Source of the DNA: Nomia melanderi
Taxonomy: Eukaryota; Arthropoda; Insecta; Hymenoptera; Halictidae
Direction of reading: 5' to 3'
Assembly: GCF_051020985.1 (NCBI RefSeq)
Contig: NC_135000.1
Span: forward strand, 23,032,784-23,096,783
Length of the DNA stretch: 64,000 bases
Below are positions 22,002 to 33,664 of this stretch, one piece after another (positions within the stretch are counted from its first letter, which is position 1; each line of letters begins with the position of its first letter). The notes below the pieces were generated by a model, which was not told where the DNA came from, ran no database searches, and worked only from the letters and a program-made list of their open reading frames with translations. A program made the position numbers and the translations under genes.

Positions 22002-25000
22002 AAGTATAAAGTAGAAGACATTTAAAGTGGGGCGAAGCTCGTTGCAGCAACGAAAACGGCCAATTAGAGGGCAGTCATAGGGGGCGAGCATTCCCAAAAG
22101 TTCAAAAGAATGTTTTCGACGGTGCCCCTGGACACCTGGGGCGTAAGGAACTCTGCGCGAAGACGCGGAACGACAGTCTCGGAGAGCCGATGATGTGGAT
22201 GTTTGAGAACTCCGGTCCCGTTCACACGTTGTGAAGCTGAGTGTACGATTATGCTTAAAAATTAGTGTCGTTGCGTTCTAACTCCATACACGGGGTGCGT
22301 ACACACTTCATTAAGGCCATTAGGAGGCATCTGGGCACAGCACGGCAACGACCTGCAACCGACCCCCGAACCGATCTTTCCGTCTTTTCAGTTCCAGCAA
22401 GGGTGACCGACAATAATAGCTTTTACGTCGATAGGCTTACGCCAGATATCGTTGAACACCCTGTACGCTGGCAGCCCTTAAAATTGAGATACCTGCGGTC
22501 CAGGCGCTTTTTTTCCACGTCTCGTTTTCAGACTCGCGCGCCACCCTGCGATCCTCGAATTGCTCGGGAACGATGCTGTTTCCGAGGATCCTATTACGGA
22601 ATGCTTATAAATTGGACAACATAATCGACGAATCGGATTAGTTGAAAATAATCAATTTTATTTATTAGTTAAAATATATACCGATTATTTTGAGACACGT
22701 AATAAGTGATTGTGCTCTCCTAAAGCGTTGAGGTTAAAATTGAAAAATCATATTTTAATTCGAGATCACCGAGGGATCGATTATCGTAGGAATCTCGAAG
22801 GATCGGATGATTTATTAAATAATCAATCCGTTTCAGTGGATTATTCAATTATTTAGTTCGAACCGTATAAATTATGTAGGTAGATTCGTTTCATTTCTAA
22901 ATTGACCACCGCTCGTATTATGTATTTATCCCAAATCGCGTATTAATAAATCTTGTTACCTATAAATCTTCGATGCTACGGAAGGCAATTTCGCGGCGAG
23001 AATGTTCGATGATTTTAGTTAGCTGCACGCTAAGTATCGCGAGGAACGTCGGAAAATTGATGAGCGCCAATACGGCTGGTCGGAATATTCGACGTGGATC
23101 GCTCGAAATCGACCGCGATTAATTTTCTCCGATTAACGATGCAAGGAGCCCAAAGCAATAAATGGGGACGTGTTAAGAGGTCGTTTTCTGATCCAGTTTT
23201 AAAAGGTTCAAGGCTTGATTCCATCAGAGACGCTTTTCGTGGCAAAAAAAAAACGACTGGCACGAGGGAGGAGAGAGGAGGGAGAGGTTGGGCCCGATCG
23301 GATGCTCCAGCTCGTTGAAAAGATCAAAGCTCACGGCATTCTAATGGATCGTGGAACGAGGTCTTTCACACTCGATCAATTTTCTCGAATGAGGCGGTTT
23401 TCGCGGGATAAAAGGTGCATCAAGCCATGCACGTACACGTAGACGCGCACCGGGGGTCCTCCGACGTCTCCAATACGGGGTCAAAGGTGTCTTGAACGCG
23501 ACGAAATGCAGAAGAAGGCTGAACAAAGTGCACGCTGTATCGTAAATTCGACTCGGTTCGTTTCGTAAACAAATTATACCGTGTTCAATATCGCTAACAA
23601 TTAAAAAAGTGAATTTTACGTTATTACCCGAAGAATATCATCTTATTAAACTTCGTGGATGGTTTGACCTATGGTAAATCCCACTGTCCACGCATCAAGC
23701 TAAATTTAATTTACACTAGCACTGAAAATTCTGTACTATACAATTTTGATCATGTGACATTTGTGTACAAGCTTCATCTCGTTCATAATTATTATTTTAA
23801 CGTGCGCCTATCGGTGCGCCCAATCAAAATTACATTTAATGAAACGTGTCGATCGATAAATAAATTACGAGTGGTATGACATAAAGAATAATTGATATCC
23901 AGGTTCCTTTTTGAGACGAATCCATGGGATCCGCGTTCGCCGGGATTAACGTCGTCAAATGAGTTACACCGGTTACGTAGTGCCGCGGGACAACAGGCTT
24001 TTTAATACTATTTAACCAGCCGGAAGGCGTGTTTGATAAAGCGGGACTTTGGCGTATTTCACCGCGGCATAAATTAATCGTGCCACTAATTTTCAGCCGG
24101 GCGATGCGCAATCTAATAAAGCGTGAGACACGAAGGGCTGCGGGTACACTCTGATAAACCATCCGTTCCCCGTCTCTCGGGCTGTAATATTACATTACAT
24201 TAAGCTGATTATCTCTGCCGCGCGGTTGTACATACTTTTTTATCGGGCGGCCTTAGATCGCGCCGCAATTCACGGGCTCGCTCTTTTCACCGCGGCTTCC
24301 GCGAATAAAAATCGGGTTGCGGCCGCAAAAAGTGACGCGCCGCTCGCTGCCGCGGATTCTTTGCGTCCCGGTTCGCTTTCCAGTCATTATGTTTAACAAA
24401 GACGATCCCGCGCGCACGGGAATCCCGTAAACGACGTAAAATGAAAGTCCGAAGGTGAACATCCGCGGCACAGTTAATAAATCACTTTCGCTGGCTTGAG
24501 ATCTCTGTTATCATAGTTTCCTCGGTTCTATCCTAACGTATCATACAATTGTTACAAATACTCTTCGCTAATGTTCGAAGTATTTTCCGTTGATTCCAGA
24601 GGAGAGCACAAGGAAAATTGCTAATAATTTTTAGATCGGGCACAGTTACTCCCGGTATAATCTCCGCGGATAAATTAGACACGAGTATCCCTACTTTTCT
24701 AGAAATCACCGCGTCTGTGTCGTAATTACGGCTCGTCCGTGAATCAGTGGCCGATGGAGGAGAGTATCCCAGCCACTCGATGCCGCGGAACGATATCTAA
24801 CTACGGATTCCGGTCCCCTGGGCTCGGGTATTACCCGTTATCTTCGTCTCAAGGCAGCTTGACTGGCTCTTAACTAAAAATCGAAGACTAGATCTATCGG
24901 GTACGTTTGCGTGCTCAAAGCCCTTGGGGTTGGGCTATATCGATTCCAAGGAAATCACGGTTCCCCGCGACAGAAGAGATCTCCGGTCCGGTAAGAACCG

Positions 25001-25182
25001 GGCGTCATTATCAAACCGTTCCCGGTTCGAGGCGCGTCGGCAAAGGGAGACACCGACCAAGGAACTGCTCGGTTCTGTATCCGTTTAGCCCTAAAGTGCT
25101 TTTACGGCGGTTTAAGGGGCGGGTTTAATGGCCGTTTAAGGGGATTTCGGTGGATAATTAGCGGTGCTGGTGAAGAAAAAAA

Positions 25183-25202
25183 AGAGAGAGAGAGAGAGAG
25201 AG
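25183..25202. repeat. (AG)10 microsatellite
   Basis: Ten uninterrupted AG units lie inside a longer purine-only stretch. This is a potential GAGA-factor binding tract or simple low complexity. Confidence 0.95.
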
Positions 25203-27373
25203 AACGAGCCAAAAAAGGAAAAGAGATGGAGACAGGGAAACAGAAGGAAAGCATTGGAAAGAAGCGTCGTCTAACGGGTGTGTACTGCGCCTCTCGGTGT
25301 GAAAAGCCACGACAAAGGGGGTCGGTTACACGATTACACGGCGTCCGAGTAGGAGGGGGACGCGGTCGGCCGAGTTCCGTTCGTCGATTGGCGGATCCAC
25401 GGTGAGCACGGTGCTCCTATTGGCGGGCACAAAGGCGACGCCGATCGCTTGGACTCGGCAAGCATAACGGGCTCGTCCGCACGGAAGCGTGGAAGGAGAT
25501 TTCTCGAGGTCCCTTTCTTCTCGATGGGGTCCTATGACCGACCTCCTGCGGCGTCCGCAGCAGATGTGGACACCCGGTATATATGTATACACGCGTCTCG
25601 TCCGGTGTGTACGAAAGGCGCACCGGAGGCCGAATAATAATCTCGTCGCGCAGTGTTTGGCCACAGAAGTATCTTTTATTGTAATTCCAGTGTGTACGGC
25701 CCAAAAACGTGAACCGAAAGGAGCCGACCCCTCGAGAGGTGTAAGCTTACAAGCTTACCACACTCCGCTCTCTCGGTAACCGATGCACCGAGGAGTGGAC
25801 GAGCAATAGAGACATCGCGCGTTCCCTCCTTTATTTTCCTCTTTCTTTCTTTCCTTCCTTCTTCCTTTTCTCCTCTCTTTCGCTCTGTCTCTGTTCTTCG
25901 CTCCGCGAGCACTCGGTTTCGCGTGCCTCGCTCCTGCGGATATCGAGCGGACTCTCCGCGGGTTACGTGCTCGCCGACGGACAAACAAAAGTATTCTTTC
26001 CGGTGACACACATACACCGCCGGAGCTTTATTTAATGCAGCCATGAATTTCATCGATACTTGATAACGGCTCGATTCGCACGAAACGAGGGATCACCTCC
26101 GAGTCGCGTTTATTCTCATGCAGCTTGAATCGATATCGGCCGTGCTCTTAGTTAAGGGGTTAGGCCGTTATCTAGACACGGCGATAAATTTCCTTTTTTC
26201 CTTGCTCCGTTGATATCAGAGTAACTCACAGTCCTGCGGGCCTGTCGCGAGGAAATTTCATTACCGAAGGATCGCGTGTGTGGTGATAGATTCGGAGGGA
26301 ATCAGCAGATTTAATGAACTCTCACGGCTGAAAGTAAGATTGTAATGTCATGGAAATAATCCGTGGACGGTGTATTACGAAGTTTCAACTGGAATTGATT
26401 GCCATCGTTTCGATCGTCGTTCTGTCTTATTTCTATATATTAAACCAATAGAATTATTATCGCGTAACGTTTCGTGCTCATTTTATAAGAAGAAACACCG
26501 TTCTTTTTAATATGAACGCGGGCAACCTAGACGTTAATTAAACGAGGATGAGCATCGTCGACGAGGATCGATCCTCACCGAATTTTTCTTCCGTGATTAT
26601 CGATGTCGGCCGAAATATTACGCGAAAATTCGCCGTCGTCGAAGACCTTACTTAATACACTCGGGGCTCGGTACGTAGCCCCTTAAACCCTTTTGTGCTC
26701 TCGAGCACGACGCTTTGAACTCGTCGAATTCGCCGAGAGAAATCGAAAGTATTCGAGCGGAGCCGCGCGCCGCCACCCTTTCGCCACCCTTTGCCGCCAC
26801 CCCCTCCCCGCGATCGGTAGATCGTTGAAGATTCGTGAACAGACAGAATGTAGGACGAGGCAGAATGCGGCAACCGGTTCCGTGTTATTGATTTCATCTT
26901 AATCAGATCTCAATATCTCAATTACGTTTTGAGCCGGGCTTTCCCATTTGTTTGCCGGAGAGATTTTAAAGCCAGGGCCCATTGTCTGCACGCCACCCCT
27001 GAGCCTTCTGCGCGGGCTTAACTTTTCATTCTCCTGTAAATTGCAGGTTCTGTATTATGGGTATGGAGCACGGGTGTAAATCGAATGAAACAATGGAGGC
27101 TGCCGTCTACCGTGATCCTCGAATCCTGATTATCCGCCTAACGTGTCGTCGAGAGAGGGAATTTAATTTTAACTCGAATCAGCTGTCTGCCGTCAATTAT
27201 TACCCGCTCTTTCCTTTTCCTTTTCTTTCTTCCACCCTTTTTTTCGCCGGCCACTCGTGTAATTCCGGTCCTTCGATCCTCCTCCCGTCAGCGAGGAACG
27301 ACGACGTTCGATAACTCGGTTATGGTCCTCGGGTGTACGGGATCGATCGGTTATAAACAGCCGTAGTTGATTT

Positions 27374-27420
27374 GATTAATTAATCATTCGGTAATTATGA
27401 AAGATTAATCTCGCCGCGGT
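27374..27420. promoter_or_regulatory. Cluster of homeodomain-type sites
   Basis: A perfect palindrome GATTAATTAATC (27374-27385), a TAATTA core (27392-27397) and a GATTAATC palindrome (27413-27420) fall within 47 bases. Such cores are bound by PRD and Otd-type homeodomains. Function is inferred only. Confidence 0.25.
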
Positions 27421-27628
27421 ATCGTTGCTTATTCCCGAGAGTCAAGATTTATCGCTCGCCGAGCCTGGCTGGAATATACGAAATCGACTTTGCGCTTACA
27501 TTTTAGTAGTTCGTTATCCGCTTTATAGGACGTTTAAATTATTAGAAGGGATTGTATCTGGTTTCACAATATTTGGGAAATTGCAAGCGCCGCTGTGAGA
27601 TATAATTAAACGTAACAACGGGACGTTG

Positions 27629-27800
27629 TTAACGCGTTGACCCCGGCGAGAATCTTGAGTGTTTTTCGTAATATTATTTATTCCTTTATAATGAAGATAA
27701 ATGGTGTCGGGAATAATTGATAATAATATTAAATATATTCATTCGACATCAATCCACTTATTATAATTCGTGGCTGACATGTTATCAGACAAGCGGTTAA
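27629..27800. mobile_element. Weak candidate TTAA-flanked element
   Basis: TTAA at 27629 and 27797 bound 172 bp. The ends read TTAACGCGTTGAC and, reverse-complemented, TTAACCGCTTGTC; they share TTAAC and TTG.C only. This may be a decayed relative of the element at 30056 or chance. Confidence 0.2.
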
Positions 27801-30055
27801 AAAGGCAATTTCAAGAGAAACGTGTTCCTCGGATGAATTCTGTTTCTATGGATAACGGATTATCGATTTACACGAGAAATATAAAAATTTAGCCACTGTC
27901 AATTGGGTTGTCGAAAGGAGATTTCCAGGAGCGCGAGCTGCCGGTGAAAGTAGGGCTAATTAACGAATATCACGGAATCGTTTCGGGCAGACAGCTCGCG
28001 ACTGTGGTCTCGACGAGGGATTAACGAGCTACTATTGTTATTTAATTGATTCTCGTAGCTCCGTCCACGCCGGCCAAAAACTAATATGTATCGCATTCCG
28101 TGAACTAATAACGCATTATACTAAACCGTCGACAGCCTCGGAAAAAGGCGTGCACACGTGTCGGCACGTGCTGCGCTATGCACGCTCTCGACGCTCGGCT
28201 CCTCCTCGATTTCGTCCTTTTATTTAATTAGCGCGACTTCATGAACGCTCGGCGCACATTAGCCTCCGCTCCATTTCCTGCCAATTTGACGGATCAACGA
28301 ATCAATCTGGCCGCGCGGCAACTATCTCTGGGGGGGGGGACAGGGCTAATATAACAAAATTAGTCGCTCCCGTGCGAAAGTGATCATTGTTTTTCACGCA
28401 AACGTTGATAAGTATTACACCGTCAGTTTCGTATGTTATATCTCATATTCTGCTCATATTCATGTAGTGTTTAACGCGATGTTCGTACTTGTTCTAAAAT
28501 GTCTCGTTGAAATTCTCTCAAACGTAATTTACCAGTCACTTTTAATAAAATTAAATATGATATGTCACTCGTTCCTTTCGTTATATCATTGAACACGTAA
28601 ACATATCAACCTACGATATCAAGAAACATGTGCAACGAGACTCCGCAAAGAATCGAGACTCTTCAAGAATGAATAAAACAGTGTCAAATTCCTGACGAGT
28701 TATAACCAAGCGAACGCGTCCTCATACCCAGTGCACGGAACAATCAAAGACGGCGGCCTCTCAGACGACGCGTCTACGAAATTAAATAGACGAAAACCAG
28801 ACGGTGAGCGTGGTCGGGGAAGGCGAAAGAAAACACGTTCCCCAGTCACCTCGTGGAAAACCATTTTATTAAAGTTTCCATGCGGGAGCGGGGGCCGCCA
28901 CGCGGCATCGCCAAATATAATAACGCGGTGCCTTGATCCGGGCAACGACAATTCCGCGGGAAAAGTCGGCTGTTTAACTCCGGGCGGGCGTACCGCAGCG
29001 CGGACCCTCGCGATCCCGATCGTCACCAGGCTGAATTCCCTTAAAAAGCTGTACCAACGCCACGTTTAGGCGGGACGGGTCGTGGCGGGGGGCGGGATGT
29101 AACGTCTCATCGACGAGCACACAGGGGTAGCGCGAAGATAGACGGGAACCGCACATAGCGGACGCGGCGACCGCGGCAAGTTCCATTCACGCATACACTC
29201 GCTCGCAAACAGATTCCCGGCTTGAGTCGAATATATTGAAATAATCTGGGCAAATACGACAAGTTCGGTTATGAAATTTGCCGAAGGGCTTGTGAGCTCT
29301 CTGCTCCTGTCTCTGCCTCCGTCCCCGTCCTCCAACCGCCCCGGAACCCCCTTCCCGACCACCCGGTCGCCCCCGGTCGCCCCCGTCGCACCCTTACCTC
29401 TTGGTCCCTTTGCCCGCCCCCTCCAAACCCCTTCACGGCACTCCTCCTCCGCCGTCCTGGTCTCGCTCGCTCTACCAGCAACCGCCAACTACCCCGTCAC
29501 TACAGCATCGCGGATCTCCCCGACCTGCTTCAAGTGATATTTGCTCAAAATCGGTTCAATAGCAACTTGGGTATTCGCCTGTTCGCTCTTATACGTTTCG
29601 GGCACCCTCCCCCGTCGCATATAATGTCTTGCCGGGACTTTGTGTGCGTGACAGCGCCACTTCTGTGCGCGTGCACACGTACACGAACCCCGGGTTCCTC
29701 CGCGGCTCTTTGCCGCGCGTTACCGTGTGTGCGGACGCATCCGTGTCCGCGCGCGTGTGCGTGAAACGCGGGTCGCCGTCGCCGGAAAACCCGAACGAAT
29801 CGTCGCGAATAAATCACCTACTGGAATCGTTCAGCCATTTGACCAATCGCTGCGAGAAACGAATCTCGGGCAATAAGGAACGGTTCTTGAGCTTTCTTGG
29901 GGCGACAGGGCGTGGATCCACCACGGACTGCGAATTAATTTTGGATTTTGGGAAATTGTGGCTGAGGAAGGTTGCTGACAATTTTTGGAACACCGAGTTG
30001 GTATCTCGGTGATGCGTATTGAATACGTTTGTATAAGTGACTTGTCCGTTCTCTG
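27801..30055. other. Intergenic DNA; no gene recognised
   Basis: Contains a G10 homopolymer at 28330-28339 and a GC-rich block at 28700-29800 with overlapping, low-complexity open frames on both strands (up to 140 codons). None resembles a known protein. Confidence 0.5.
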
Positions 30056-30292
30056 TTAACCCCTTGGTGTATTTACTTTCGGTACTGAGTTCGTGTAGCA
30101 TTTTACTATCGACGATTTGGAAGAAATGTAACAAAATTTTCTATTTTATTTTAAATGGGAATTTCATTTGACAATAATACATTGATAATAGTAAAATAAT
30201 TTTTTGATCCGTGTGGAATGAACAACATTGAGTTCCGTTAAATTAGTCTAGAAATCGCGAGTTTCTCTCGTCATTGTATGTCAAGGCGTTAA
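30056..30292. mobile_element. TTAA-flanked MITE-like element, about 237 bp
   Basis: TTAA occurs at 30056-30059 and 30289-30292. The left end reads TTAACCCCTTGGTGTA and the reverse-complemented right end reads TTAACGCCTTGACATA: 10 of the first 11 bases match. The interior is AT-rich, with no open frame. The TCGCGAG..CTCGTCATTG words near the right end resemble a repeat seen widely in hymenopteran genomes; that resemblance is from memory and not verified. Confidence 0.45.
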
Positions 30293-30443
30293 TATGAATA
30301 TTTTATTTATTAAAGATTTGCCACACGACACTCGTAGAAAAGAATTCTATCTTTTAAAATAATTGAAACCATTGAGGTGTTATAAAGAGAGAAATTGACG
30401 ATTAAAATAGTTAATAAAACACACAATGTTATTATACATATAG

Positions 30444-30477
30444 TAATAATAATAACGATAATAATAATAATAGTAAT
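30444..30477. repeat. (TAA)n-type trinucleotide microsatellite, interrupted
   Basis: Repeated AAT units with CG and G interruptions, in an AT-rich setting just right of the MITE-like element. Confidence 0.85.
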
Positions 30478-32145
30478 ACGGAAACGTTACATGTACGTGC
30501 GAAACTACGAACGTACGTGGATTTATAACGCGCGTAGTCAAGCAGAAATCGAAACCTTTGATACACGGGGTGGGACAATTAAACGCTAAACTACCCCTCG
30601 AGGGCACAGGCGCACCCCTAATGCGCTCTTTATGGCGACTTAATGCCCCTAATATTGCATGCGACCCTTGTTTATACCAGTTCAGCGCTTCCCATTTTCG
30701 TCCTGTTTTCACTTACGTACGTACGTCCACACGTACACGCCAATCCCGCGTCGGTGTGCACTCGCACCAGCCAAGTATGCGCCTACATATAAATCCGTGT
30801 TCTTCTTCCATAAATTCTCCGCCGGATGACCGTGCTTGCGATACACCGTATCACGCGGTCCGTTTCACCCTCGACCGAGTGCGCCGGCCGTTTAGCGTTT
30901 CGTTAATCGTTTTAAACAATGGCCGCGAAATTGGCAAAAGTAGAATTAGCCATAAGTAACGGGGCATTACTCTCGAATATTCCAGAGTAACAACATTTCA
31001 GAGTATTTCGTATCTGCGCTCGCGGTTACCTATCACGTAACGAATTTCTTGCTATCTCAAGAGAATTTATTGAACGTTCTGGAATGTTTCTGTTCTCCTA
31101 AATTTTTCATTAGAATAATAAAGTATACACGATTCGCCGAAACGCTGATTTTTTCGTCTAGATCAACGATATTAAAAGAGCTCCGATTAATATTAAAATA
31201 ATCGTCCACCATTATCAGGCGTGTATCATCGAAACCGATTTCCAAAAACTACCCGCTCCGTTCATCGATAAATTCTCCGCAGCCGAGCGTCGAAGGCGTC
31301 AACATTAAATCGCCGTCCGATAATTAACCGACGCGCCCCGAACCCTTCACGCGTACCTTTAATAAATGATCCGGGGCCCTGTTTACCCGCCGGCAAATCG
31401 CACGGTAACCAATGAAATTCGATAAACATCCCTGACAGAATCAATGATTTCTCTCCGGATGCGTCACGTTTATCCAAAGGGCGAATCCGTGCAAATACGG
31501 TTGACATCGAGTGAGAAAGAGAGTGATCGCGCGAGGGGGAGGGAGAGAAGAGAGCCGTAGAACTAGCCCCACAGCGGCCGGCTCTCTGAGAACCCCTGCC
31601 GGGCGGAGGGGGACATCATGGGAAAAATTGATGTTGTGTTTGTCGTAGAGATCTAACCGGCCGAATAATGTAACGCGCACGACGACTCTATTCAGCCGCG
31701 GCTAATATATCTGTCACTGCTGCGAAGCCGACGCTCGCCGGCTTGACGCTCGCCTCCGGGGCCCCGGATTCCTCGATTAAATTATTAAGTTACCTACGTA
31801 TCAGCCTGGGCCCTGGACGCCGCTGAAAAGAGAGGCCGAGAGCATCATTCCGCCCTCCCCGCTTCCGGTTGATCGATACCCACGAAGGTGCATCCTATTC
31901 AGCCCGAGCCGGGGTTGGTTCTACCGTGGAAATTAAACACGGCGCGCCGCTTAATTGAAAAGCGAGCAAGACCTCCTGGCTAAGATGAGGCCGGCCGGAG
32001 GAGTATTTAAGGACTTTCCTTGGTTAGAGTTGATTAACTCCGACGCACGCCGATTTTAGAACGGGCTACGGATCGCCGCTAACTTTTATTTCGGTCGCGA
32101 CCACGATTCTCGATCGGTTTCCACGGATTATCGTTTTTTAATTAT

Positions 32146-32204
32146 ATTGAAAGCTACTGAATTTAGACAATTATGAGATTAAATTGAAAGCTACTGAATT
32201 TAGA
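32146..32204. repeat. 22-bp direct repeat, two copies 37 bp apart
   Basis: ATTGAAAGCTACTGAATTTA plus GA occurs at 32146-32167 and again at 32183-32204 without a mismatch. A recent local tandem duplication of a 37-bp unit is the simplest explanation. Confidence 0.9.
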
Positions 32205-33644
32205 GAACACAATGGTTTTATAGAGTTTCATTTTATAGATTTCAGGCAACTTAAGTCTTATAGACAACTATTTTTCTATATGGAATTCTTGTTGTTAGTT
32301 ATTGAATGTTTAATTTCATCAAATTGGGTTCAAAGTGTTAAGTTTAAGCGTGAATAATTTTACCTAGAGAAACTTATGAGGCGATGCACCTGCATTGCGA
32401 CGCTTAAAGAGAGTTTACTGGATCAAGAACCTTGATTTTCCACGAAATATCCTTTACTAGCTTAATTTCATTGGAATTTAAGGACGGATTAAATTTCGCA
32501 CGGTCTCATTAAAATTGAAATATCGTTTTCTCTTGTTAGAAAGAGGATCAACTGGAAACACATGCAGCGTTTAATTGAAAAGTGAAAATCGTCCGGAAAC
32601 CGTGTCCACCTGCGGGGGAAATCATGCAGGTGCAGCAGCGGCTGTGCTCTGGATCGGGGGGCAGGGCGGGGGATAGAAGATGTTTGAGGATTTTTCGGTC
32701 GAGCGGGGCGCGGCGTCACTTTTACATGACTCGCACTCGTTAAAACCGTCATACGACGAAGCTTACAAAGCCGTCCGACCGGGTGCATTGATTTCCGGCT
32801 TAAAACTTAAGCTCTACGGCTGGCAAAACTAATAACTGCTCGGCAAGGTCTTCTCTCCTTTTTTCTTCGGCGTTAGAGGATTTTTTAGGAAGTAATTTTT
32901 GATCCTGGATAGGAGCGAACAGTGTCGTTCCTTGATCACGTGTCTCGACCTATGAAAATCGAACGTACCGAGTTATATTCATCGACTTAATTGCCTCGTT
33001 CGTAATTATGCAATTTGTTTTCGGTTCAATAATTTCGAGCAACCGTATTAGACGTTCAAACAATTACCAAATTTCATTTTTAATTTAATCCGGTATTCTG
33101 TATGAGTGTGATAGAATTTTGATAAGAGTTCAATTACAGAACTCTTCTTTACTGTGCAATGAGTTGGACTATTCATGAATATCTTGTGATTTTTTTCTAC
33201 AGATAAAGCATTAGTCAAGTGTAACAATGTTTGAAACGGTATGCTGAAATTTTTCTTTCCGGCCGTTCGCTACAACGAGCAATAACGTTGAGCAAGCTTC
33301 TAAGGGTTAACAACATTTTTAGGCGGTCAAATATTTTTAGGAGCTATACGATGTTACAACCCGTTGCGCAGGTATCGAGTTTTCGATTGCAAAATCGTCA
33401 CTATATTTGCATGACAATTAATAATCCGTGATTCCATCAACTTTTCGTTGAAATGCGTGGATGATTAATATATCGCTCATTCACGCGTCGGTGCAACGAA
33501 AGAAAATCGTCCGCTCATCATGCGTTTTACGATTCGATACATTATAAATCGCCACGCGATGTTTTTCCAATGCCCAGCCCGGCCGTGCGCGCGCACATGC
33601 ACGATAAGGATCGTAATTGCTCGCACGACATTTCGTCCGGAGAA

Positions 33645-33664
33645 ATATATATATATATATATAT
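33645..33664. repeat. (AT)10 microsatellite followed by a T run
   Basis: Ten AT units run directly into a homopolymer of T, all in AT-rich intergenic DNA. Confidence 0.95.

Larger units (their letters stand above)
22002..27628. other. Intergenic DNA; no gene recognised
   Basis: Mid desert. AT-rich around 22620-22980 and 23540-23900, CpG-rich around 24240-24470 and 25320-25700. A GA tract (25172-25260) and a CT tract (25823-25900) flank a GC-rich block. No open frame has recognisable homology. Confidence 0.55.
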
